Source: CAZCVI01 sp964502145
GTDB lineage: Bacteria; Acidobacteriota; Aminicenantia; UBA2199
Direction of reading: 5' to 3'
DNA: 64,000 nt
NCBI GenBank assembly: GCA_964502145.1
Contig: CAZCVI010000014.1
Location: 1-64,000 of the forward strand
The position numbers and the translations under genes are program-made. The notes beneath the pieces were generated by a model that ran no database searches, was not told where the DNA came from, and was given only the letters and a program-made list of their open reading frames with translations. Below, piece after piece: positions 9,754-18,986 of the stretch. Position 1 is the first letter of the stretch; every line of letters starts with the position of its first letter.

Positions 9754-10842
9754 ATGAATATTAAAGACACGTATAAATACTTTGATAAATATACTTTTCT
9801 CACGCTGATATGTCTCGTACTCACCGGGTTGGCACTGATTTACAGCGCATCTAGCGGTATGAACCACTCGTATTGGGGCAAACAACTGCTCTGGTTCATT
9901 TTTTCGTTAGTCGTATTTTTTATCGTGTTCAAGATGAAGACTGAATTGATCTTTCGCTACGCCGTGATTATTTATACCGTGGTGATTGTGATCCTGGCCG
10001 CGCAAATCCTGATGGGGGAGATTATCGCTGGCACCAAAAGTTGGATCAAGACTGGATTCTTCTCTATCCAGGTTTCGGAATTTGTAAAAATCCCGATTGC
10101 CTTATTCATGGCGAAAATGCTCACCAAAATGTCCCGCATTGAATGGCGGGATTTCTTTAAATTGGGCATGATTATTATCGCCCCCTTTATATTGATTGCC
10201 ATGCAACCGGACATGGGAACTGCCTTTATGCTCATGTCATTTTTGGTCATGGCGGTTTACCTGAAAAAAATCAAACCAGTTATCGTGATCGTTTGCCTTG
10301 TTTTTATTGTCCTGGGTTCTTTTACTACCTGGAATTATATCTTAAAACCCTATCAACGAGAACGTATCGTCTCTTTTATGAATCCGGGAAAATTTAAAAA
10401 ATCATCCGGTTACCAGATCATCCAGTCCAAAATCGCTATTGGTTCTGGTGGCTTGGCAGGCAAAGGGTATCTTAATGGCACGCAATCCCAGTACAAATTT
10501 CTGCCTACCCGCCACACCGATTTTATTGTCAGTGTCATGGGTGAGGAGTTTGGGTTTCTGGGTATCAGTTTCCTCTTCCTGCTTTTTTTCGCCCTTTTTT
10601 ACCGCCAATTTAATTTTAAGGCCCAAACCGATGAGGAGTATTATTTTGTTTACCTCTTTAATGGCATTATTCTGTTTCAATTTCTCATCAATATATTAAT
10701 GACCATGGGGTTTTTTCCCGTGATGGGGATTCCCCTGCCTTTTGTTTCTTATGGTGGTTCCTCTTTATTGGCCTTTTTTTCCGGTGAGGCCATGATTTTC
10801 CGCATCAAGATTAATAACTACCTCTATTTGATTGAGTATTGA
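9754..10842 (+). CDS. rodA: peptidoglycan glycosyltransferase RodA (SEDS family)
   Basis: 362 residues with about ten transmembrane helices. SEDS hallmarks are present: GTKSWIKTGFFSIQVSEFVKI, QPDMGTAFML, the FLPTRHTDFIVSVMGEEFGFLG loop and the C-terminal MGIPLPFVSYGGSSLL. It polymerises lipid II into glycan strands for the elongasome, paired with the adjacent PBP2. Last gene of the mre/mrd cluster; 96 bp separate it from the radical SAM gene. Confidence 0.97.
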   Translation: MNIKDTYKYFDKYTFLTLICLVLTGLALIYSASSGMNHSYWGKQLLWFIFSLVVFFIVFKMKTELIFRYAVIIYTVVIVILAAQILMGEIIAGTKSWIKTGFFSIQVSEFVKIPIALFMAKMLTKMSRIEWRDFFKLGMIIIAPFILIAMQPDMGTAFMLMSFLVMAVYLKKIKPVIVIVCLVFIVLGSFTTWNYILKPYQRERIVSFMNPGKFKKSSGYQIIQSKIAIGSGGLAGKGYLNGTQSQYKFLPTRHTDFIVSVMGEEFGFLGISFLFLLFFALFYRQFNFKAQTDEEYYFVYLFNGIILFQFLINILMTMGFFPVMGIPLPFVSYGGSSLLAFFSGEAMIFRIKINNYLYLIEY

Positions 10843-10938
10843 CCTCCCAGCTTTGATAGGACGCGGTTTTGCCACGAACAAGAGGTTGTGCCAAATAATG
10901 CAAAAAATAACGCCTAAAAATGAAGGTATAATAATAAC

Positions 10939-13407
10939 ATGACCATAAATGAATTGATATTACAATTAGAAAATCCGCAAATTTATACAGGCCGCGAAAT
11001 TAATGCCGTACATAAATCCTATGCGGATATCCAAGCGGGAAAATTTATTAATATCTGCCTGGTATTTCCCGATAAATACGAGATTGGCATGAGCCATTAC
11101 GGTCTGATCGTTTTGTATCATTTACTAAATAACATGCCAGGGATAAATGCGGAACGATGTTTTTTACCCGGTCGGGAATCTATTGCCCTGTTCAAGACCC
11201 ACCAAGTTCCCCTCTTTTCGCTGGAAAGTAAAACACCCCTCAAAGATTTTGATCTCATCGCCTTTTCGCTCTTAAGTGAAATGAACTATACCAATGTGCT
11301 GCAAATACTCGATTTAGCACAGCTCCCACTATACAGCCGGGAACGCAAAACGAGTGGCCCCCTGATTGCCATGGGCGGTATCTCGGCCATCAACCCGGAA
11401 CCTATCCGCGATTTTATCGACTTTTTCGGCATTGGTGAGGGCGAGGAACTGTTCCCCGATATTTGCGCCACCTTGGAACTGGCCAAAACCAATCAATGGG
11501 ACAGACAGACAAGTTTGCACCATTTGCAAAACATCCCTGGGATTTATGTGCCGGAGTTTTATCCACCTGTGCCCAAGGGACCCTTTTTTGCCCCGGATAT
11601 GGAACCGGGCACTATTGCCAAACGGGTATACCGGCTTTTCGATCAGGATGGGGGCCCGGTTACTGCCGCAGATGAGAGCAACCATTGGATTGTACCGATC
11701 ACCAGCGTTGTATTTGACCGTTTGACTATTGAAATGGCACGTGGGTGTCCTAAAAATTGCCGCTTCTGCCAAGCTAAATCGTACTATGCCCCCTACCGGA
11801 GCCGTTCATTGGAAAATGTAACCCACGAGATTTGTAATGGGCTCGCGGTTACTGGTTTCGAGGCTTTTTCGCTCTCTTCCTTGAGTACTGGTGATTATCC
11901 TGCTTTAACGCCTTTATTGGAGTCTATCCCCAACATCATTCCCGAAGGTGTTTCCTTCTCCATGCCCTCTTTACGCCCGTCCACCCTTAGCCATCACCTG
12001 TTGTCCACCATTGCCTTGTTCAAACGGACCGGACTTACCATCGTACCGGAAGCTGGCACCACGCGACTACGCAACGTTATTAATAAAGATGTGACGGATG
12101 AGGAAATTTTTAACGCGGTGGAAATGGCCTTGTTTAACCGGTGGCAAAAAATCAAACTCTACTTCATGGTGGGCCTGCCCACTGAAACCATGGAAGATAT
12201 TGAAGGTATCGTGCAAATGATTCGTAAAATAATGCAGATGGCCAAAGCTGCGAGACAAAAAGTGGCCATTCATGCGTCGTTCTCCTCCTTTGTGCCCAAA
12301 CCTCAGACCCCGCTGCAATGGGCGGCGCGTGAAGATTTGACGGAGATACTAAAGAAAGTAAAGTACATTAAAGAACAATTAAAACCGCTGACTGGCCGGG
12401 ATTTGAACCTGGATATCCACACCCCGGAAAATGGTCTGGTGGAAACGATTCTGGCCCGTGGTGATTTTCGTGTTGGGCAATTGATCTTTGATGCCTTTCA
12501 AAAAGGGGAGATATTTTCTGCTTGGGACAGTGAATTTAATTACTCTGTCTGGGCTGAGATGATTAAGGGTTCTGTATACGAAGAATTTTTAAAGGAGTTT
12601 TCCTGCCAATCTCCCTTGCCCTGGGATTTCCTGGAGGTAAACTTCAAGGCAGAGTACCTGAAAGAGGAATACCAAAAAGCATTGGCTGGCATTCCCACTC
12701 CTGCTTGCGATCTTCAAGAGTGTGCCACATGTCAGGGGTGTTTTCATAAAATAAAACGTGGCAAAAATGTGGCTGAAGCCAATAGATTAGAAGAACCCGA
12801 AGTCGAGACTCCGAGTAAACGCTATGGGGAAATTCCCTATAATAAAATGCGTCTGGTTTACGAGAAAACAGGGGACTTCACTTTTTTTTCTCATCTCACC
12901 ATGATCAAATACCTGGAGCGTTTGATTCGCAAGACGGGCATTCGCTTTAAATGTTCCGAGGGATTTACTACCCGCATCAAGATCACTACCTTACCCGCGC
13001 TACCTGTTTTTGCCACCGGGTTATATGAAGTGGTGGAGGTCTTTTTAGATGCCACGGTAAACCCGGTGGACATTCTGCAAAAATTGCATCAATGCGCTGA
13101 TCCCGAGGGCTTTATTTTTAAAGATGTCATTTCATCCAACGAAACTCCGTTACTAACCAAAGATATTCATTTCTTGAATTTCGAAATCCCCAAAACCATA
13201 ACCGCGCCGCACCTTGATGTTATTCGCCCCATCTTGGCTGATACTGATGTCCTGACCGAGACCGATGATCTTTTTAAGCTGACCATGGATTATGCCCACG
13301 GCGGCCAGGAACGGTTTGCCAAAATCTATAAACTCATTGACCCGGAAAAAAAATATACCCACCATTTGGTTCGCACGGGTGTTACATTTAAAAAAATAGC
13401 CGTTTAA
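10939..13407 (+). CDS. TIGR03960-type radical SAM protein fused to DUF2344
   Basis: 822 residues. N-terminal cobalamin-binding-like domain (about 1-240), radical SAM core with ARGCPKNCRFCQA whose CxxxCxxC ligates a [4Fe-4S] cluster at about 270-277, then a small cysteine cluster CDLQECATCQGC near residue 590, and from about 636 the DUF2344 (TIGR03936) domain beginning RLVYEKTGDFTFFSHL. This fused architecture is widespread in anaerobes and is often near rod or ribosomal/RNase G genes. The substrate is unknown to me; RNA or protein modification is an inference. Confidence 0.9.
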   Translation: MTINELILQLENPQIYTGREINAVHKSYADIQAGKFINICLVFPDKYEIGMSHYGLIVLYHLLNNMPGINAERCFLPGRESIALFKTHQVPLFSLESKTPLKDFDLIAFSLLSEMNYTNVLQILDLAQLPLYSRERKTSGPLIAMGGISAINPEPIRDFIDFFGIGEGEELFPDICATLELAKTNQWDRQTSLHHLQNIPGIYVPEFYPPVPKGPFFAPDMEPGTIAKRVYRLFDQDGGPVTAADESNHWIVPITSVVFDRLTIEMARGCPKNCRFCQAKSYYAPYRSRSLENVTHEICNGLAVTGFEAFSLSSLSTGDYPALTPLLESIPNIIPEGVSFSMPSLRPSTLSHHLLSTIALFKRTGLTIVPEAGTTRLRNVINKDVTDEEIFNAVEMALFNRWQKIKLYFMVGLPTETMEDIEGIVQMIRKIMQMAKAARQKVAIHASFSSFVPKPQTPLQWAAREDLTEILKKVKYIKEQLKPLTGRDLNLDIHTPENGLVETILARGDFRVGQLIFDAFQKGEIFSAWDSEFNYSVWAEMIKGSVYEEFLKEFSCQSPLPWDFLEVNFKAEYLKEEYQKALAGIPTPACDLQECATCQGCFHKIKRGKNVAEANRLEEPEVETPSKRYGEIPYNKMRLVYEKTGDFTFFSHLTMIKYLERLIRKTGIRFKCSEGFTTRIKITTLPALPVFATGLYEVVEVFLDATVNPVDILQKLHQCADPEGFIFKDVISSNETPLLTKDIHFLNFEIPKTITAPHLDVIRPILADTDVLTETDDLFKLTMDYAHGGQERFAKIYKLIDPEKKYTHHLVRTGVTFKKIAV

Positions 13408-13417
13408 AGGATAGGAA

Positions 13418-14215
13418 GTGAAACAGATGGGCCTTTTTCATATTTTATCGCGCCACAATCCGAAGATAAAAGAGCTTTTAAAGCAGAAAGAGCACTATTG
13501 TTTTTTCGAGGGCGAGAAATTGGTGCGTGATATTCTTGAACGTCAGATCGAGATTCTTTTTCTGTTAGTGGATGAAAAAGTCAAGCAGGAATGGGTGCTT
13601 CCATCAGGAGCACAGGTACGCGAAACCTGGGTGGTTGCGAACGACGTATTGGCCAAACTATCCAGCTTAAAAGACAAACCCCGGGTGCTTGCCGTGACCA
13701 CGTGGCAGCCATTGCCCGTGGATTTTCGTAGTGCGCGGGTAGTGATTGGTCTGGATAATATCCAAGACCCTGGCAATGCAGGTACTGTGTTCCGATGTGC
13801 CGCTGCTTTTGGCATTGATGGCGTCGTGTTTACCGGCGCTTCGGTTAATTTTACCAATAGCAAGTTCATCCGTGCCGCACAAAATACTCTTTTTGAAATC
13901 CACCACCAGCACTTCCCTAACGTGGAAGGTTTGCTTCAGGAAGCTGAGCAGGTGGGCATGAATATCTATCTCACCTCTTCCCATCCCGGCGGTATGTCAC
14001 GGTTACCCCAGCACGTGACGCCACCCTGTTTGATTCTGTTTGGAAACGAAGGACAGGGACTGGATCAGGATTTGTTTAAACGATATCCAACGGTGATTAT
14101 TCCCCAATCAGGGAAAGTGGAATCTTTAAATGTAGGCATCAGTGCCTGCCTGATCATGTACCAAGTGAGTTCAGCCGTGTTAAAGAATTCGTGGGATAGT
14201 AATCCGTCTTCTTAA
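13418..14215 (+). CDS. TrmH/SpoU-family RNA 2'-O-methyltransferase
   Basis: 265 residues. N-terminal SpoU substrate-binding domain (about 10-90) and a SPOUT methyltransferase domain with all three motifs: DNIQDPGNAGTVFRCAAAFG, LFGNEGQGL and IPQSGKVESLNVGISACLI. It should methylate a ribose 2'-OH in rRNA or tRNA using SAM through the trefoil knot. The start is uncertain: GTG 13418 or ATG 13427 (nine bases later), both near AGGAT/AGGAA. It follows the radical SAM gene by 10 bp and is convergent with the LanC-like gene. Confidence 0.92.
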   Translation: MKQMGLFHILSRHNPKIKELLKQKEHYCFFEGEKLVRDILERQIEILFLLVDEKVKQEWVLPSGAQVRETWVVANDVLAKLSSLKDKPRVLAVTTWQPLPVDFRSARVVIGLDNIQDPGNAGTVFRCAAAFGIDGVVFTGASVNFTNSKFIRAAQNTLFEIHHQHFPNVEGLLQEAEQVGMNIYLTSSHPGGMSRLPQHVTPPCLILFGNEGQGLDQDLFKRYPTVIIPQSGKVESLNVGISACLIMYQVSSAVLKNSWDSNPSS

Positions 14216-14248
14216 TTCGCGTAAATTCGAGAAATTCGTGGGCCTTTT

Positions 14249-15508
14249 TTAACTGATATATAGGGACTCGTCCCATTTGGATTCAATCGGAGCGATCATA
14301 GAGATCAATGCCAGACCAATACCCGCGACACCTTCCAAGAATCCCGGTTCTGGTTTCCAGCCACCGTACTTTTCCGTATGCCAGGATTTATAACCCGCGT
14401 AACCGTCTTCCCAATGCGCCATCTTTAAGGTTTGTTCCGCCCAATAGCGCGCTGTTTCCTTTAAGATTTCAAGACCGGTATTTTGGTAAGCGCGATTAAA
14501 AATATGCATGATTCCCGCCGCACCGTGACACAGTCCGGCATCCATCACCCGGTGTTCTTTGACATCCCGCCGCGTTGCTGCATCAACCAGCGTATCCTCC
14601 GCGATTTTCTGCCATTCTTTATTGCCCACATTTTTTCCCGCTTGCCATAATGCCATGCTGATGCCCAGGTCACCATAACACCAGGCTAAACGACTGTCGC
14701 TCAACTCACCGTCCAATTGCACCCAACTGGGAAAAATAGAAACAAATTTAGTACGGTCCAAACGATGCGCCAATAAAAATTGCACTGCCCCGGACAATAA
14801 CAACGACGCCTTTTCTGTTTGAACCCCATGCGCTACCATTTTTCCCAGAAATGCGATGATACTGGAAATACCATGGGATAAGCTGACGTTATATCCTTTG
14901 AGCCCCGATTCTTGGTCCAATGTGGATAGCCATTTACGGGCACCATCCTCATCTTTGATACTGTTTTCTTCCAATTTATCCAGCAATTCCGATAAATAGT
15001 CATTCACCGCCGCATTTTTTGCGCGGCTCAAAAAATAATTACCATTGCCAACCGCACCATGTAGAAAATCATAATTATCATGGGTGATATCATGGATCAT
15101 AGTCTTGTGCAGGTAGGGGTCAATGTCTCCAAGCGTCTCATTGGTGTCGATTTCCAGAAATTCATTTTGTGATAACAATTCAACTGTCCAACCAATACCA
15201 GCCAGACCACCCGCATGGGTATGATAGATAAACCCGTTGTTGATCTCATCAAAAATTTCGGACAGCATTTCTATACCCACATCCTGGTATTTTTCTTCCT
15301 TGGTCATCAGGGAATAATAAAAGAAAAATAGAGCCACCCCGGCTTTGCCACCCATCAAGTTGATACTATCTTTCGCTTCCCATTTACAGTGCAGCAGTGC
15401 GTCTTTAATCTGGTCGATTTTTTCCCGATATGGTTTTGCTTCTTCTTCTGTCATCATCACATGCCATTTGTTTTCCATGTTTTTACCCTCGTTTTCGTTT
15501 GTATTCAT
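14249..15508 (-). CDS. standalone LanC-like cyclase
   Basis: 419 residues, as in NisC/LanC. The toroid of GxxG repeats is seen (HAGGLAGIGW, LHGAVGNGNYF, SHGISSIIAFLG, CYGDLGISMAL, CHGAAGIMHIF, EGVAGIGLALI). Zinc ligands are intact: Cys about 276 in WCYGDLG and Cys-His about 327-328 in LCHGAAG. LanC enzymes add Cys thiols to dehydroamino acids to form lanthionine. No dehydratase (LanB/LanM), exporter, protease or precursor-like peptide lies nearby, so it may act on peptides made elsewhere or in another role, as LanC-like proteins of eukaryotes do (inference). RBS AAAGGA precedes ATG 15508. Confidence 0.88.
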   Translation of the reverse strand: MNTNENEGKNMENKWHVMMTEEEAKPYREKIDQIKDALLHCKWEAKDSINLMGGKAGVALFFFYYSLMTKEEKYQDVGIEMLSEIFDEINNGFIYHTHAGGLAGIGWTVELLSQNEFLEIDTNETLGDIDPYLHKTMIHDITHDNYDFLHGAVGNGNYFLSRAKNAAVNDYLSELLDKLEENSIKDEDGARKWLSTLDQESGLKGYNVSLSHGISSIIAFLGKMVAHGVQTEKASLLLSGAVQFLLAHRLDRTKFVSIFPSWVQLDGELSDSRLAWCYGDLGISMALWQAGKNVGNKEWQKIAEDTLVDAATRRDVKEHRVMDAGLCHGAAGIMHIFNRAYQNTGLEILKETARYWAEQTLKMAHWEDGYAGYKSWHTEKYGGWKPEPGFLEGVAGIGLALISMIAPIESKWDESLYIS

Positions 15509-15625
15509 GATTTATTTTCCTTTATTTTTTTTAAATAATAGTTTTACCATGTTTTGCAGAAAGAATCAAACATTTGTTTTTTTTCAAATAAAATTCTCAG
15601 GAGTATTGAAAAACACTCTCTAATC

Positions 15626-15644
15626 CATTAAAATAATGCCTAAA
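15626..15644 (+). promoter_or_regulatory. 19-bp leader motif shared with 61410
   Basis: CATTAAAATAATGCCTAAA lies exactly 54 bp before the lipoprotein ATG and recurs identically exactly 54 bp before the RseC-like gene. It contains the hyphenated palindrome CATTA-AAA-TAATG. Here a TTGAAA lies 17 nt before its TAAAAT, so it could be a promoter -10 region; the other copy has no obvious -35. Confidence 0.5.
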
Positions 15645-15679
15645 GCAAAAAGCTTTAAAAAAACATAACAGGAGGATTT

Positions 15680-16093
15680 ATGAAGAAATTATTTTTGGTT
15701 TTGATGGCAATCGGTTTGATTATGATTGGCGCCTGTGGCAAGAGCAATGACCCCAAAACTGTACTGAATGATTTTGTGGGCATATTTGACAACTTTAGTA
15801 CTGACATGGGAAAAGCAGCGAGCGCCGATGACGTGGCTGCCGCACTTAATACCACGAGTGCTAAAATGAAAGAAATTGTTCCCCGACTGAAGGAACTGGA
15901 GAAAAAATACCCAGAGCTCAAAAATATGCAAAGTGGCGGAAAAATGCCCGAAGAATTCAAAGAATTTGAGCAAAAGATTTCAGAACTCGGACCAAAAATG
16001 ATGGCCGCCATGGGTAATGCCATGAAATACATGAGTGATCCCAAAGTTATTGAGGCGCAGAAAAATTTCCAAGAAGCCATGAAGGGAATGTAA
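15680..16093 (+). CDS. small helical lipoprotein
   Basis: 137 residues with a lipoprotein signal peptide (MKKLFLVLMAIGLIMIGAC, lipobox IGAC with Cys at 19), then a charged, Lys/Glu/Met-rich, mostly helical mature part. It is probably anchored in the inner or outer membrane. I do not recognise a family and no catalytic motif is visible. RBS AGGAGG precedes the ATG. It is divergent from the LanC-like gene and followed by a strong rho-independent terminator, so it is likely monocistronic. Confidence 0.8.
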   Translation: MKKLFLVLMAIGLIMIGACGKSNDPKTVLNDFVGIFDNFSTDMGKAASADDVAAALNTTSAKMKEIVPRLKELEKKYPELKNMQSGGKMPEEFKEFEQKISELGPKMMAAMGNAMKYMSDPKVIEAQKNFQEAMKGM

Positions 16094-16137
16094 GCTATTC
16101 CCGATTTATTAGCCAGCATTATTTGTTATTCACGGAA

Positions 16138-16180
16138 AGAGTTGCCAGTACATCATGTTTTGCTATCTGGCAACTTTTTC
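16138..16180 (+). terminator. rho-independent terminator of the lipoprotein gene
   Basis: GTTGCCAG (16141-16148) pairs perfectly with CTGGCAAC (16167-16174) across an 18-nt loop and is followed directly by TTTTT. It lies 45 bp after the lipoprotein stop. Confidence 0.8.
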
Positions 16181-16280
16181 CGGTTTCCTATGCAGATTAA
16201 GATTCAGTATTTCTGATCGGCATTAACCGATCCCACCACCTAAATACCGTCCCCCGGTTAACCTCCCCTTTTACCATTTT

Positions 16281-16327
16281 GGCGCACTATCCCTGTCTTT
16301 TCAAGTAGAGACAGAGATGTGTGCGCC
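16281..16327. other. GC-rich hairpin
   Basis: GGCGCAC at 16281 pairs with GTGCGCC at 16321, with an inner stem CTGTCT/AGACAG. It lies just beyond the stop of the leftward TPR-like gene and could be that gene's terminator, though no T-run follows on either strand. Confidence 0.45.
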
Positions 16328-16349
16328 GCAACGGATTTAGTCGTTATTT

Positions 16350-17255
16350 TTATTTCATTTTTGCCTTTAAACTGGCTTGGCTAGCGGACATGGTGGCGGG
16401 AAAACCGCGGACGGCATTCCATGTCCCGGAAACCCCGAAAGCCACGGCAGTACCGCTCATGTTATCCTGGCTGCTAAAGGTGCCATCAAGGCTAATAGCC
16501 AAATCGGTGTACGCGAAGTGTGCTGAACTGCCATTCACAGTATAAGAACCTCTGATTCCTGCGCCATCGACAAAGCTTCCACTGGTTTTGCTGCCGCTAA
16601 AGGTAAAATAATCCCTGAACGTTTCACCCGCAAAATTACTGTTAACTGTCCAGTCACCACGGATGTCGTACGAATCTTTCTTCTTTTTCAGAAGTAACAC
16701 GGCTACTGCGGCCACAACCACCACACCACCCACTACCAACAAGATGGGAAATTTCTTCTTTTTCTTGGCATAGGATTGTTCGATGACCCGGTTTGTGCGG
16801 CGCGGTTGCGGCTTGACCTCGGTTTGCGGTTCCGTGGTAGTTTCGTCCGTGAATTTTTCTGTTTCCACATTCATTGTGCCCCGTATTTTTTCCACCCGTT
16901 CTTTAAAGGAAAAATTCGGTTCATCCTTGCTGAATGTGGGATAGGTAACAAACACCTTGTGTAAATTTTCCTCGACTTTTTTATCGTCGCCCACTTCAAA
17001 ATAGATTTTGGCCAGCAAGTAAAAGGCTTCTGCCACATTTTTCTTCTGTTCGACCATGGCTTTCAATTTTTCGATGAATTGGCTGAGCAGATTGATTGAT
17101 GCCTCGTAATCGCCTTCTTGGTAAAGGCGTTTTGCCTTCATTAACACGTCGTCTTCCTTGGATTGGGCAAAGCCTGTCTCAGCGGTGAAGACAAAAAACA
17201 TAAACACGCACAATGTGATGATGCTGGTCAATTTTAAGATTTTACTTCCAAACAT
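16350..17255 (-). CDS. exported TPR-like protein with central TM and C-terminal beta domain
   Basis: 301 residues: signal peptide or anchor (about 8-30), two helical TPR-like hairpins (DVLMKAKRLYQEGDYEASINLL and NVAEAFYLLAKIYFEVGDDKKV), a basic linker, a transmembrane helix at about 173-192 (PILLVVGGVVVVAAVAVLLL) followed by KKKK, and a C-terminal antiparallel-beta region rich in Gly/Ser/aromatics that begins RGDWTVNSNF. I do not recognise the family. It lies 27 bp downstream of the Ser/Thr kinase gene with its own AGGAGGT RBS, so the two are probably co-transcribed and the protein may be a partner or substrate of the kinase (inference). Confidence 0.7.
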   Translation of the reverse strand: MFGSKILKLTSIITLCVFMFFVFTAETGFAQSKEDDVLMKAKRLYQEGDYEASINLLSQFIEKLKAMVEQKKNVAEAFYLLAKIYFEVGDDKKVEENLHKVFVTYPTFSKDEPNFSFKERVEKIRGTMNVETEKFTDETTTEPQTEVKPQPRRTNRVIEQSYAKKKKKFPILLVVGGVVVVAAVAVLLLKKKKDSYDIRGDWTVNSNFAGETFRDYFTFSGSKTSGSFVDGAGIRGSYTVNGSSAHFAYTDLAISLDGTFSSQDNMSGTAVAFGVSGTWNAVRGFPATMSASQASLKAKMK

Positions 17256-17282
17256 ATCGCGACCTCCTTTTTTTTATTATTC

Positions 17283-18986
17283 TTATTGTTTCGTTAAGGT
17301 AATCAAATTCATGTACTTGCCCACTTTAAAGGTAACCCGCCAATTGATCACGCGCACGGATTGGCCTTTCTTATCTTTGGGTGGGGGAAGTGACAGGCTG
17401 TTTAATTTATGGGAAATAATGGCATGCACACTCCGTTCACGTCGGGGCGGGGTGATTTCCAGGTTATCCAGCAAAGGTTCCACGCGCACGCTACCATATT
17501 CATCAATGGCCAGATTATAGGTAATGATGCCTTTGACCTGGAACATGGCCACCAGTTTGGGAATATCAATTTGAATACGTTGGAGCTGGTTATTATAGGA
17601 TTTCCGTAATTCGGGTTCCAGGTCCAGCAGGGTAATCGCGTTCACTGCTGGAACCGTTTCGGCTTTGCGTGGCTTTTTTTCACGGGCTTGGCGAATGGTT
17701 TGTTCCAGTTCCGCCTGTTTTTCTATGCTTTCCCCTTCGTCCACCTTGGGCTCTTTGCGTGGGTTCACATCCGGGTGAGTACTCGCGCCGGGCTGTACTT
17801 TTACCGGTGGTTCTTTTACTGCTGGTGTTATATCCGGGTTTTTGTTGTCAGTGGTAGTAACTGGTTCTTTTTCTGTCGTAGTAGGAAATTTATTCTCTGT
17901 CTGAGCGTCATTTTTGGGTGGCGTAACAGGTATGAATATCTCTTCTTCATGTTGAATCGGCGCTGGGGCGGGGCGGAACAGAAAATAGAGTGCGATACCT
18001 ATGATCACTACTATTGCCGATACCAAAACAATGGGCAAAAGTGGCTTTTTTGCCGCGTGTTCCATCCGCGTCGCATTCCTGAAAGAAAAAGAGGGTTTGG
18101 ATGCGGTCACCGGACGTAACTTGACTGTGGCCAGTTCGGCTTCGGTGGGGGGCATGGGCGGCATTTTTTCCGTACCGTTGCGGGTATGTTGGAGCGCGTC
18201 AATAAAAAAGATGAGTTCTTTTCCATTGCTGATCCGGTTATTTTTATCTTTGGCCATCATCTTGTCAATCAGAGGTTGCCAGTAAGAGAGATGCCCTGGT
18301 AACCGGGGGATGGCTTCCTGGATGTGTTTGATGATAATCCCCGCTGTATTTTCAGCTTGGTAAGGCACGTTTCCCGTCAGCAGTTCGAACAATTGCACGC
18401 CCAGCGAATAAAAATCGCTGCGGCCATCGATCTTTTCACCCCGGCATTGTTCTGGACTCATATAATGCGGCGTACCAATGCTCATGCCGGTGCGGGTGAG
18501 ATGCGAGGCGGAATCCATGGCACGGGCAATGCCAAAATCCACCAATACCACGGACTGATCGGCGCGAAACATGATATTGTCAGGCTTGATATCACGGTGA
18601 ATAATCCCCTTCCGATGCGCGTAATCCAGGGCGGAAGCAATCATTTTGATGATGCTCAGGGCTTGGGCGGGTGACATCACGCCAATCTTCTTCATGCGCT
18701 GACTCAAACTCTCTTCCAGATACTCCATCACGATGTAATAGCAATCGTCAAATTTATTGACATCGTGGATGGTGATGATATTGGGATGAGTCAGATGGGC
18801 GGCGGTCTGCGCTTCTTTGACAAAACGGGTGGAAAATTGATCATCTCTGAACAACGACGGAACCAGCACTTTTATCGCTACCTGGCGGGCCAGGTTCTCC
18901 TGCACACCCAGGTACACGTCGGCCATTCCTCCTTGCCCAAGTTTCTTCATTATCCGGTATCCCGGGATTTGAGGCAATTGCTGCAT
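17283..18986 (-). CDS. transmembrane Hanks-type Ser/Thr kinase with TonB-like C-terminal domain
   Basis: 567 residues. Kinase domain about 9-265 with GQGGMADVY glycine loop, AIKVL (Lys 39), HRDIKPDN (130-137), DFG (150-152) and GTPHYMSPEQ activation segment: fully active by motif. A proline/threonine-rich linker with a single membrane helix (LLPIVLVSAIVVIIGIALYFLF, about 316-337) leads to an exported part, whose last about 100 residues (IQIDIPKL...IDEYGSVRVEP...VINWRVTFKV) look like a TonB/TolA C-terminal fold rather than PASTA repeats. It would sense at the envelope and phosphorylate cytoplasmic targets. First gene of a leftward pair. RBS GGAAGGTGA. Confidence 0.88.
   Translation of the reverse strand: MQQLPQIPGYRIMKKLGQGGMADVYLGVQENLARQVAIKVLVPSLFRDDQFSTRFVKEAQTAAHLTHPNIITIHDVNKFDDCYYIVMEYLEESLSQRMKKIGVMSPAQALSIIKMIASALDYAHRKGIIHRDIKPDNIMFRADQSVVLVDFGIARAMDSASHLTRTGMSIGTPHYMSPEQCRGEKIDGRSDFYSLGVQLFELLTGNVPYQAENTAGIIIKHIQEAIPRLPGHLSYWQPLIDKMMAKDKNNRISNGKELIFFIDALQHTRNGTEKMPPMPPTEAELATVKLRPVTASKPSFSFRNATRMEHAAKKPLLPIVLVSAIVVIIGIALYFLFRPAPAPIQHEEEIFIPVTPPKNDAQTENKFPTTTEKEPVTTTDNKNPDITPAVKEPPVKVQPGASTHPDVNPRKEPKVDEGESIEKQAELEQTIRQAREKKPRKAETVPAVNAITLLDLEPELRKSYNNQLQRIQIDIPKLVAMFQVKGIITYNLAIDEYGSVRVEPLLDNLEITPPRRERSVHAIISHKLNSLSLPPPKDKKGQSVRVINWRVTFKVGKYMNLITLTKQ

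Noticed and set aside
14249..15680. Hidden lantibiotic precursor near LanC
   Set aside because: The 171-bp region upstream and the short region downstream have no small frame with a leader and a Ser/Thr/Cys-rich core.
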